A stretch of 62,263 nucleotides of DNA from UBA1724 sp051884615 (GTDB lineage: Bacteria; Verrucomicrobiota; Lentisphaeria; Oligosphaerales; Oligosphaeraceae). The notes below the pieces were generated by a model. It made no database searches, was not told where the DNA came from, and saw nothing but the letters and a program-made list of their open reading frames with translations. The stretch lies in assembly GCA_051884615.1 (NCBI GenBank), contig JBJEVT010000017.1, forward strand, positions 1-62,263, in the 5' to 3' direction. Of the stretch, positions 1 through 6,592 are shown in pieces; position 1 is the stretch's first letter; every line of letters starts with the position of its first letter. The position numbers and the translations under genes are program-made.

Positions 1-162
1 GGCCACGGAGTCATTGGTGGCACTAAACAACCGCAAAGCAAAAAAGACGGAGGATGGGACATGAAGCCGCTGGAGAAGTGGGCTTGCGAGCCGCCGGCGC
101 TGATGGACGTGGCGAAAAAGGTCAAGGAACACTTGAAAAACAAAACTTTGAATGAAACATAA
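1..162 (+). CDS. C-terminal end of an unidentified protein (partial)
   Basis: Frame 1 is open from the window edge to a TAA at 160-162 and encodes about 53 residues. The visible part is lysine-rich and hydrophilic and ends in a helical-looking stretch (ALMDVAKKVKEHLKNK). The codon use is AT-rich like the next gene, which starts about 20 bases downstream, so the two may be co-transcribed. I do not recognise the family, and too little is visible to assign a function. Confidence 0.45.
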   Translation, partial: GHGVIGGTKQPQSKKDGGWDMKPLEKWACEPPALMDVAKKVKEHLKNKTLNET

Positions 163-181
163 AACAACAGGAAGGACCATC

Positions 182-1030
182 ATGTCTGAACAGAACGACC
201 AGCTGGTATTTGAGAAATCCATAGAGGATACCGATGCAACATGGTATCAACAACAATTCGATAAGGCATTAACCACACAGTATGACAAGCTTTTTGCTGC
301 TGTAGAGGGACTGACCTGGCTCCCCTGGGTGGGAAAGAACTTCCAGGACACACGCGTGCTAATTGTGGCTGAATCGCACTATACCAATAAGGCAACCCAC
401 GAAGAGGCCCTTAAAGGCAAAGAAGAATACATGGAGGACAAGTATTCGACACGGGAAATTTTTGCCGAGTATCCCATGCTTGGGTATGAAGCAGGATGGA
501 CAAATCATGGAGGGCGGCACAATAATCCAACGTTTGACAATATTTTCCGTGTATTGGTCTCAAGTGATTTGCTAGGCGAGGAATCTCGAACGAAGCGTGA
601 AAAGCTATGTTCTGCATTAGCATTTGTTAATATCGTTCAGCGGCCAATGAAATTTCCGCCGAAGGAATCAGGGTATGATAAAGAGCGCCCGAATCTCGAA
701 GATATGATAACTGGCTGGAAGGTTATCAAGCAAGTTTTAGGAATATTAAAGCCGGATTTGTGCTGGTTCGCGGGAAGTGCAGCTGCCAAATATTTGCCTT
801 GGTATTTAGACCAAGCTGGCATTACGCACGATGAAGTTCACTTTTGTGGAAAAATCGGACACACAAACGCACGCGAAGTAAATGTTTTGATTGACGACAA
901 GCAAATACCTCTGAAGTTTTCACAACATCCTAGCCAGTATTTTTCATGGGAAAACTGGCAAAAGTTTATTTTCGACGACAAATGTGCTCATATCCAGCAG
1001 AAATTGCTTCAATACATGGAAAGTCCATGA
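182..1030 (+). CDS. Uracil-DNA-glycosylase-fold family protein
   Basis: A 282-residue soluble protein. An N-terminal strand RVLIVAESHY follows a tryptophan-rich segment (LTWLPWVGKNF), and the C-terminal part carries CWFAGSAAAKYL and FSQHPSQYFSWENW. This layout matches small UDG-fold proteins, which have a GESHY-type first motif and an HPS-type last motif. Family membership is inferred, and DNA glycosylase activity is not implied. I placed the start at 182 because GGAAGGA lies just upstream; an in-frame ATG at 152 overlaps the preceding gene and lacks a ribosome site. The gene is clearly AT-richer than the chromosome-like genes after 5 kb, consistent with acquired DNA. No signal peptide or membrane segment is seen. 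Confidence 0.6.
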   Translation: MSEQNDQLVFEKSIEDTDATWYQQQFDKALTTQYDKLFAAVEGLTWLPWVGKNFQDTRVLIVAESHYTNKATHEEALKGKEEYMEDKYSTREIFAEYPMLGYEAGWTNHGGRHNNPTFDNIFRVLVSSDLLGEESRTKREKLCSALAFVNIVQRPMKFPPKESGYDKERPNLEDMITGWKVIKQVLGILKPDLCWFAGSAAAKYLPWYLDQAGITHDEVHFCGKIGHTNAREVNVLIDDKQIPLKFSQHPSQYFSWENWQKFIFDDKCAHIQQKLLQYMESP

Positions 1031-1522
1031 GCCGGGAACTATCCTGCGCCATATTCGTCTTGCGCCGGCGGAGGGCGCCGCGGAGGAGGGATATGGCCAG
1101 GCGGATGTGGAGTGGCAAAACTTCGACCTTGCGAGTTGATTTTACTGCCTGCATGGATATGCTAATCTCTTGCAGTGGTTGATTGTCTATGGATTTCAAG
1201 GAGCATCAGGAGACACATGAGGCAAGCATGGAAATGGCCGCAGTGCTTGCTTTTCCCCCGTAGGTTCGCCCCCACGTTCAAAAAGCCGTCCCCCATGAGG
1301 ATGTCCCGCAATCTGCAGAAGTCACGCGGGCATCGCCAAGGGCGGCAATGCTTCCCTGTCGCTTTCGCGGCCCACTTCACAATACTTTGAATTTCTCCTG
1401 GGGTGTTCGCGGGGAATGCGGACTATGAAACCATTATATTATTGCGTTGTCCGGCGATGGTCGTTGCCAGTCCCAATGCCCGCATATTATGCCACTGTTC
1501 CATTCCCAAGGAGATTGGAAGG
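1031..1522. other. Intergenic stretch without a recognisable gene
   Basis: Roughly 490 bases. Short open frames exist on both strands (for example 1162-1380 minus), but none has a ribosome site, a domain or coherent codon use. The base composition is mixed, with GC-rich patches inside AT-rich flanks, which suggests decayed DNA. Nothing is called here. Confidence 0.5.
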
Positions 1523-2470
1523 ATGAAAAAGCGATTAGAGGTCATGGGAATCGCAATTTCAATACCCGTTGTTTTATTTCTCATCTTTCTGGTCATGCCA
1601 TCCTGTATTCCCATGACCCCCAATGACTATACAAAGACAGTGAAAACAGGGGGAGAGATCGAAGGGAAATATTTGGCCATCGGCAATGATAACGTACTCA
1701 TGGCAAGGAAAAATGTCCCTGGGACCGCGGGGAAAAACTTTTATATCTTTTACCCGGAGGAGTTAAACGCCAGCCATAGGAAATACCCAGTGGTGGTGAT
1801 GTTGAATGGCACAGGAGTCTTGCCAAAGAAGTACAAGGCGTTGTTCGAACACCTGGCTTCTTGGGGATTTGTTGTTGTCGGCAATGACGACCCCAGCACG
1901 GGATTCGGCAAGTCCGCAGAGGAAACAATGGATTTGATTGCCTCTGAAAATAGCAATGCCGACAGCCTCTTTCATGGCAAATTGGATTTGGCGAACATTG
2001 GCATCACAGGACATTCGCAAGGCGGGGCGGGGGTGTTGACCGCCATCTCCATGTCGAGATACAGCGACAAATACAGAACAGCCGTGGCGTTGTCTCCGAC
2101 ACATGAGGAAACTGCCCATAAATTTGGCTGGAAATATGACCTGGAAAAGATAAAAGTGCCGACGTTGATGATGGCGGGAGTCAATGACGATTTTGAGACA
2201 CGTTTTGTCATCCCTTTGGAGAAAATGACTGAAATGTATGACAAGATACCATCCTCAAAGGCAATGCTCAGAAGGATTGACGCTGGACATGGACAAATGC
2301 TCTATTCGGCGGATGGATATGTAACCGCTTGGTTCATGTGGCAATTACAAGGAGATCAAGAGGCGGGCAAGGCTTTTATTGGAAATGCCCCGGAAATTCG
2401 GAACAACAAATTATATCGGGACATCGCAATCGACATCGATGAGCCCAGCGATGCCAGTGAAGAGGAATGA
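1523..2470 (+). CDS. Membrane-anchored or secreted alpha/beta hydrolase (chlorophyllase/dienelactone hydrolase type)
   Basis: A 315-residue protein. It starts with a hydrophobic N-terminus (residues about 9-27, IAISIPVVLFLIFLVMPSC) that could be a signal anchor or a poor lipobox ending in Cys. The hydrolase core follows: strand and oxyanion region (YPVVVMLNGTG), nucleophile elbow GITGHSQGGAG, acid region near MMAGVNDDFE and a late His in DAGHGQM. The ATG at 1523 is preferred because AAGGAG sits about nine bases upstream; the open frame extends 120 bases further without a ribosome site. The substrate is unknown; carboxylic-ester or lactone hydrolysis is the family expectation. Composition is AT-rich like the 182-1030 gene. 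Confidence 0.75.
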   Translation: MKKRLEVMGIAISIPVVLFLIFLVMPSCIPMTPNDYTKTVKTGGEIEGKYLAIGNDNVLMARKNVPGTAGKNFYIFYPEELNASHRKYPVVVMLNGTGVLPKKYKALFEHLASWGFVVVGNDDPSTGFGKSAEETMDLIASENSNADSLFHGKLDLANIGITGHSQGGAGVLTAISMSRYSDKYRTAVALSPTHEETAHKFGWKYDLEKIKVPTLMMAGVNDDFETRFVIPLEKMTEMYDKIPSSKAMLRRIDAGHGQMLYSADGYVTAWFMWQLQGDQEAGKAFIGNAPEIRNNKLYRDIAIDIDEPSDASEEE

Positions 2471-2757
2471 CGCCTTGACCGCGACGTGGCGTTAGCCGCC
2501 ATCCCCTGCACGAGGACTTCGGGGCATCCTCGCGGACAGGAAACCGTCTTTGACAGTCCGCACGCCTATGCCGTGTGGCAAGAGTGATGCGGCCATGCGT
2601 CCACCTCCTCGTCCCGATGGAGTGCCAATGCCCGCCGTCGTCGCTGAACTAGCAATCGATGCTTGCCGCATGGCCGTCGGCTCCCCGAGGCTGGTGATGC
2701 GGGATACGGTACGGATGTCGGACATCTTTTCCGTTGCTCATCCCCGCGAAGCGGCGG

Positions 2758-3120
2758 ACCCTCTGTCTTGAGCAGAATCTCCAGCCCGTCCTCGCAGGCG
2801 GTGACACTGCGCACCAACAGTGCGACCAGGCGCTGGCACTCGGCAGGGATCAGGTCATTCCAGAAGTCGTGGATGTCATTGAATGCCAATATGCCCTCCG
2901 CCGTGCCAGTCCCGTGGTTCCTTGCCACGAGCGTCACAACCATCGGGTGCGGAACAACTTGTCGAGCTGTTCCGTGACCGCCGCCTCCATGTCCTTGGTC
3001 GTGGATGCTGCACAAGGGGCAGCAGTGGACATCGCACTTGGTGTCCGTCTCGCAGACATAGTATGCAGAACTCGCGCCCGTCCGTGCGGTGCTTGCGGCG
3101 CTCATCGCGCCTCCGCAGTG
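2758..3120 (-). pseudogene. Remnant of a large serine recombinase, C-terminal part
   Basis: Minus-strand translation gives pieces of a large serine recombinase spread over different frames. A zinc-ribbon piece (AYYVCETDTKCDVHCCPLC) lies near 3010-3066. The helical piece KDMEAAVTEQLDKLFRT lies in another frame near 2940-2995. The conserved tail, with NDLIPAECQRLVALLVRSV and DGLEILLKTEG, lies in the first frame at 2758-2860. The catalytic N-terminal resolvase domain is absent. At least two frameshifts are needed to join the pieces, so the gene is dead. Such recombinases drive integration of islands and phages; here it is a fossil beside the tmRNA gene. Confidence 0.75.
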
Positions 3121-3164
3121 ACCGCCTTCATCCAGACCGCGGGATTCAAAGGAGACTACAAAAA

Positions 3165-3449
3165 ATGATGAACTACTCGCAGACACATGAATTCGACACC
3201 TGGGAAGAGGTGTTTTACGATTACATAAAATGCCCTGGCTGGAATCAGGTGAGAATTGGCTTCAATGGCATTGAGTACTCATTCTCGCAGGGCGACTTCA
3301 TCCAGTTTGAAGACAAAGATGGGAAAATGCATTTCCATGAGTTTCCCGATGATGTCGAGTCAATGATGGATGCCCACGTCCTGGAAGGCGGGATGTCCCC
3401 CAGAGAGCTGATGCGTAGAAAAGACCTTGAGTATTTTGCCATGGATTAG
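3165..3449 (+). CDS. Small hypothetical protein, 94 residues
   Basis: A compact acidic protein starting MMNYSQTHEFDTWEEVF. It is rich in aromatic and acidic residues and has no signal peptide, membrane segment or cysteine. The start is fixed by AAAGGAG at 3148-3154; the next codon is also ATG, so 3168 is an alternative. It stands alone among decayed genes, directly after the recombinase remnant. It has the size and acidity of small cargo or immunity-like proteins of islands, but I do not recognise a family and assign no function. Confidence 0.6.
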   Translation: MMNYSQTHEFDTWEEVFYDYIKCPGWNQVRIGFNGIEYSFSQGDFIQFEDKDGKMHFHEFPDDVESMMDAHVLEGGMSPRELMRRKDLEYFAMD

Positions 3450-3494
3450 GGAATTGCCCCCGGTGGAATCCTCGCCAGGGAGCGGATGTAATGG

Positions 3495-3824
3495 CTACTG
3501 GCCGTCGCCGGTGGTGTCGGCGGCCATTCCGGCCTTCAGCCTGTCCCGATGGCACTTGAACCAGTCTGACCAGCCGAGCCTCTGGCAGTAGTTGCCAAAC
3601 CTCCGCGCCTGGTTCATCACGATCCAGCGGCGGGGATTGTACCAGCCGAACTCGGCCTTGGCGGCCTCGTGGCCGTTGCGCCTGAAGCGCTTGTTGGTCT
3701 CTCAGAACGTCTCGGCCGTGCCGTCCGACTCGAACCACTCCACATCGTGGCTGAAGGCCACGACGGCGAGGGACGGATGCAGCGCAGGCCCCCCCAACAC
3801 GCGGGAGCTCGTGAGGCTCGCCAT
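3495..3824 (-). pseudogene. Degenerate orphan gene with an in-frame TGA
   Basis: Minus-strand reading gives about 109 codons of coherent sequence beginning MASLTSSRVLGG at 3824 and ending at TAG (3495-3497). It is interrupted once by TGA at 3702-3704, between GTAETF and ETNKRFRRNGH. The downstream half (FGWYNPRRWIVMNQARRFG, then LGWSDWFKCHRDRLKAG) is rich in Trp, Arg and aromatics and has normal codon use, so the frame was once coding. A TGG to TGA change is the simplest explanation. The family is not recognised. Confidence 0.5.
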
Positions 3825-3897
3825 TGAGAGCGAACTCTGGACGCCCACACCTGCCGGACGCCAGAGCAGAGCCTCTACTGCACGTTCCTTCTCGAAA

Positions 3898-4260
3898 TCA
3901 GGAACTCCGATAGCCCTCCATCAGGAGGTCCGCGGAACGCGGCAGGTGCGAGCTTAACGGCTGATAATCTGCCCAATCAATGCCAATCTGCCTATTTTCG
4001 CTTGCCAAATAGGCAGATTGTCCCCGGCTCCAGGCGACAACGCCCCATAGCGCCAGCGCGGGCCGCACGAGGTCGAGGCACGCATGCGAATCCAGGCGGC
4101 CCCAGAGGTCGATGACGAGCCAGGCGATGGTCCCCAAAGTCCAGAGGTGGAAGCACCACCGCCCCTTCCTCACGTCCAGCGCTGTCCCGACGAGGCAGAC
4201 GGCGCAAGGGATGGCAGTGGGATACGAAGATGCCTGTCCCGAGAATGGGGGGCGCGCGGG
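3898..4260 (-). pseudogene. Possible fragment of a small membrane protein
   Basis: An open minus-strand frame reads through two hydrophobic stretches (FHLWTLGTIAWLVIDLWG and LVRPALALWGVVAW) and stops at 3898. No ATG with a ribosome site is evident; GTG at 4173 is the best start inside the frame. The frame contains the 14-bp inverted repeat at 3984-4020. It may be a truncated membrane protein or chance hydrophobicity. Confidence 0.25.
3984..4020. repeat. Perfect 14-bp inverted repeat with 9-base loop
   Basis: CAATCTGCCTATTT (3984-3997) is followed after nine bases by its exact reverse complement AAATAGGCAGATTG (4007-4020). No T-tract follows on either strand, so it is not a standard terminator. 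It lies in the decayed segment about 340 bases from the tmRNA 3' end. Confidence 0.7.
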
Positions 4261-4312
4261 CAGGGGATTTTTCAGACGTAACTGACTGGCAAACAGAGAG
4301 TTATAGAAAAGT

Positions 4313-4352
4313 AAAAACTCCGCTCACCGATGGTCGATGGACGGAGTTTTTT
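4313..4352 (-). terminator. Terminator of the tmRNA gene
   Basis: AAAAACTCCG (4313-4322) and CGGAGTTTTTT (4342-4352) form a hairpin with a poly-U run on either strand. It lies ten bases beyond the CCA end of the tmRNA, so it ends that transcript, and it could also stop transcripts entering from the left. Confidence 0.85.
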
Positions 4353-4361
4353 GGGGGAAAC

Positions 4362-4712
4362 TGGTGGAGGCGCGGGGAGTTGAACCCCGGTCCTGAAGAG
4401 ACGTCGCGCGTGCCTCTACATGCTTATCCCGAGCTTCGATCTTAGTCCATCGCGTTGGTGTCGGGCATCCTTCGATGGAAGCAGCGTGCTGTTCTTTCTC
4501 GCTGGTTTCCCCCGCCTGCCCGGGGCTCCTGGCCAGCCTGATGCTTGCGCCTCAACCGTTATCAGGCATCCCGGAGGAGACGTCACGGACTAGGCCGCGA
4601 GTGCGTACTGAGTGTTCGCAGTTACTTTTTCGACCGATGATTAAGGAGGCCAACGATCATCCTCCGCATGCAGCCCGCGTTCTACCTTTCCAGTCGAGAC
4701 CGTTTCGCCCCC
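4362..4712 (-). ncRNA. ssrA: Transfer-messenger RNA (tmRNA)
   Basis: A one-piece tmRNA that rescues stalled ribosomes and tags the aborted protein. The 5' end GGGGGCG (4712-4706) pairs with CGCCTCC next to an encoded CCA (4362-4364). The T-arm is CGGGG-TTCAACT-CCCCG. The tag frame at 4590-4619 starts at GCG and reads ANTQYALAA then TAG, giving the tag AANTQYALAA with the tRNA-borne alanine. The ALAA end is the standard protease-recognition tail. The length, about 351 bases, is normal. Its 3' end faces the AT-rich decayed segment, which fits the common use of this gene as an integration site. Confidence 0.97.
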
Positions 4713-4764
4713 GGGAAAGCATGGCTTGGCGGGGAGTTCCCCGCCATTGGAACGCGATGGTCGT

Positions 4765-4770
4765 ACTATA
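4765..4770 (-). promoter_or_regulatory. Probable -10 element of the tmRNA promoter
   Basis: The minus strand reads GATATAGTACGACC, a TATAGT -10 box inside the extended motif TATAGTAC that recurs before several other genes here. It would start transcription about 45 bases upstream of the mature tmRNA 5' end. No clear -35 box is seen. Confidence 0.5.
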
Positions 4771-5113
4771 TCCGCTTTTGGGGACGCCGATGGCGGATTT
4801 CTCCGGGAAACCGGGCATTGTCCCCCCGATGTCCTTGGGGATTCGGCGCCATGGGCGCCGCCTGTCCTTCCCCTGTCCGGCGCTTCTCCCGCCGCCGGCG
4901 GCGCGAGGAGAGATGGGCAGAGGCGGGGTCCCGGGCATGGGAGCGGGGCCTCCTTCTCTTTCCTCCCGAGGGCGGGGGGGGAGGAAGGGAATCCTAGGGG
5001 ATTTCTCCTGAGACGCAAGGCCATGAGGCATTATCTTATGCAGTTTCCCGGCGGCGGGGCGTTTCCCTGGCGCCGTCACCGTCCGTTTTCCCCTGGACTT
5101 TCCTGGATTTTCT
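4771..5113. other. Intergenic region upstream of the AAC(3)-TIM gene
   Basis: About 340 GC-rich bases with runs of C and G. Beyond the tmRNA promoter I see no gene, tRNA, clear hairpin or ribosome site; the plus-strand gene at 5114 has no obvious Shine-Dalgarno sequence. Confidence 0.4.
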
Positions 5114-6553
5114 ATGTTGACCATTGCAGAGTTGACCCGTGCCCTTTTGGATTTGGGCGTTGTCCCCGGCGGCATCGTGATGTTGCACAGTTCCGTTGTC
5201 AGCCTGGGCCCTGTGGAGAAGGGGCCGGAGGGGGTCATCCAGGCGTTTTTGGACGCCCTGGGGCCGGAGGGCACCTTGGTGGTGCCGGTCTTTGGCAAAC
5301 TGGGGGTCATCACGGAGCTGGTGCGCGCCCGGAAGGACGCGGTGATCAGCGACGCCCCGGTGGGCACCCTGGCGGCGGTGGGCAAGAAGGCCGCCAAGCT
5401 CATGGCCGGACATCTGAAGGCGGACACCGCCCACGGCAAGGGCAGTCCCTTCGTTCGCATCGCCCAGGCGGGCGGTCAGATTTGTCTGCTGGGCGTGGAC
5501 CTGGACAGGAACACCATGCTCCACACCGCGGAGGCTCTCCTGGAGCTCCCCTATCTCCGCACCGTCCAGACCACCTCCCGGGACAAGAAAGGCAAGGAGA
5601 TCACCCGTTCCTGGCGGTGCTATCCCGGTCCCCACCGGGACTTCATCGGGCTGGATTATCTCCTGCGCCAGGCCGGCGTCATGAAAGTGGGCCGCATCAG
5701 CAACGCCCAAGTGCGTCTTCTGGACGCCCAGGCCATGCTGGAATGTCTCCAGGAAGTGGGGGAGGAGGATCCCGCCTTCGCCCTCTGCCGGAACCCCAGC
5801 TGCCGGGACTGTGTCCTACAGCGGGCCGCCATCCGGCGAGACCTCTTCGCCCGGGAGACCTTCCGTCTGGCCGCCTCCTCCCGGCTCTGCGGGCGCTATC
5901 TTCCGGAAATGGTGGAGCATCTGCAGGAGGCGGGCATTGACGCCATCGAGCTGGACTATCTCCAGGGCCGTCCCATGGCCTTCCTTCCCGCCGGGGAATT
6001 GAAGAAGGCGGTGGAGGAGTTGCAGGGGGCGGGGCTCGCCGTCACCTCCCTTCGGGTGCCGGCCTTGCCCGGGGATGTGGAGAAGAGCGCCGCCGGCTGG
6101 CGGGAGGCGGGAATTTCCCGGATTGTGCTGCCCCTGGGGGCGGTCGCCTCTCCGGAGGTCCTTTCCCTTCTGGCACGGGCGGGGCACCAGGTGCTCCTCG
6201 GCAACCAAAGCGCCGACGGGCAACGCACCCGGGATGCCCTGGCGCGCTTCTTCCCGGAGGGAGGACGGCACCTGGCCTTCTCCCCCGTGGAGTTCGCCCG
6301 GTGCGGCGAGCACCCCTTCCTCCAGTCCTGGAGAACCGGCCGCTTCATCCACACCATCGGGCAACTGGATCTGGCGGACGCCCAATGGGATGGCACGCCC
6401 ATGCGCCTCGCCCAGGGCAATGGCGAGGTCAAGGAGCTGCTCTCCATCCTCCGCTGCTCCTCCTTCTCCGGCGACGTGGTGCTGGGCGGCGGCTCCCCCT
6501 ATCCCGGCACCCTCCAGGAGGCCGCCGAACAACTCCAACACTTCCTGGAATAA
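5114..6553 (+). CDS. AAC(3)-like acetyltransferase fused to a TIM-barrel domain
   Basis: A 479-residue protein with two parts. Residues 1 to about 215 resemble the aminoglycoside N3-acetyltransferase (AAC(3)/YokD) fold: GGIVMLHSSVVSLGPVEKG, SDAPVGTLAAVGKKAAK, GKGSPFVRIAQAGGQICLLGVD, then LHTAEALLELPYL. A short Cys cluster (CRNPSCRDC, about 220-228) follows. Residues about 240-479 look like a sugar-phosphate isomerase/epimerase-type TIM barrel (AGIDAIELDYL at the start, GGGSPYPGTLQEAAEQL at the end). The reaction is unknown. Because the AAC(3) half is fused to a putative sugar-binding barrel, a role in sugar or cell-wall acylation is as plausible as antibiotic resistance; that is inference. 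The next gene is htpG, 39 bases downstream. Confidence 0.7.
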   Translation: MLTIAELTRALLDLGVVPGGIVMLHSSVVSLGPVEKGPEGVIQAFLDALGPEGTLVVPVFGKLGVITELVRARKDAVISDAPVGTLAAVGKKAAKLMAGHLKADTAHGKGSPFVRIAQAGGQICLLGVDLDRNTMLHTAEALLELPYLRTVQTTSRDKKGKEITRSWRCYPGPHRDFIGLDYLLRQAGVMKVGRISNAQVRLLDAQAMLECLQEVGEEDPAFALCRNPSCRDCVLQRAAIRRDLFARETFRLAASSRLCGRYLPEMVEHLQEAGIDAIELDYLQGRPMAFLPAGELKKAVEELQGAGLAVTSLRVPALPGDVEKSAAGWREAGISRIVLPLGAVASPEVLSLLARAGHQVLLGNQSADGQRTRDALARFFPEGGRHLAFSPVEFARCGEHPFLQSWRTGRFIHTIGQLDLADAQWDGTPMRLAQGNGEVKELLSILRCSSFSGDVVLGGGSPYPGTLQEAAEQLQHFLE

Positions 6554-6592
6554 ACTCCCCTTTTCCCCAACGCACCCCATTCCTCATTCTCT

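Noticed and set aside
2734..3168. Plus-strand open frame over the recombinase remnant
   Set aside because: It lies opposite the recombinase fragments, lacks a ribosome site and has no domain.
5114..6553. Calling the AAC(3) fusion an aminoglycoside-resistance gene
   Set aside because: The N-terminal fold fits, but the fused TIM barrel and native GC context give no support for a resistance role.
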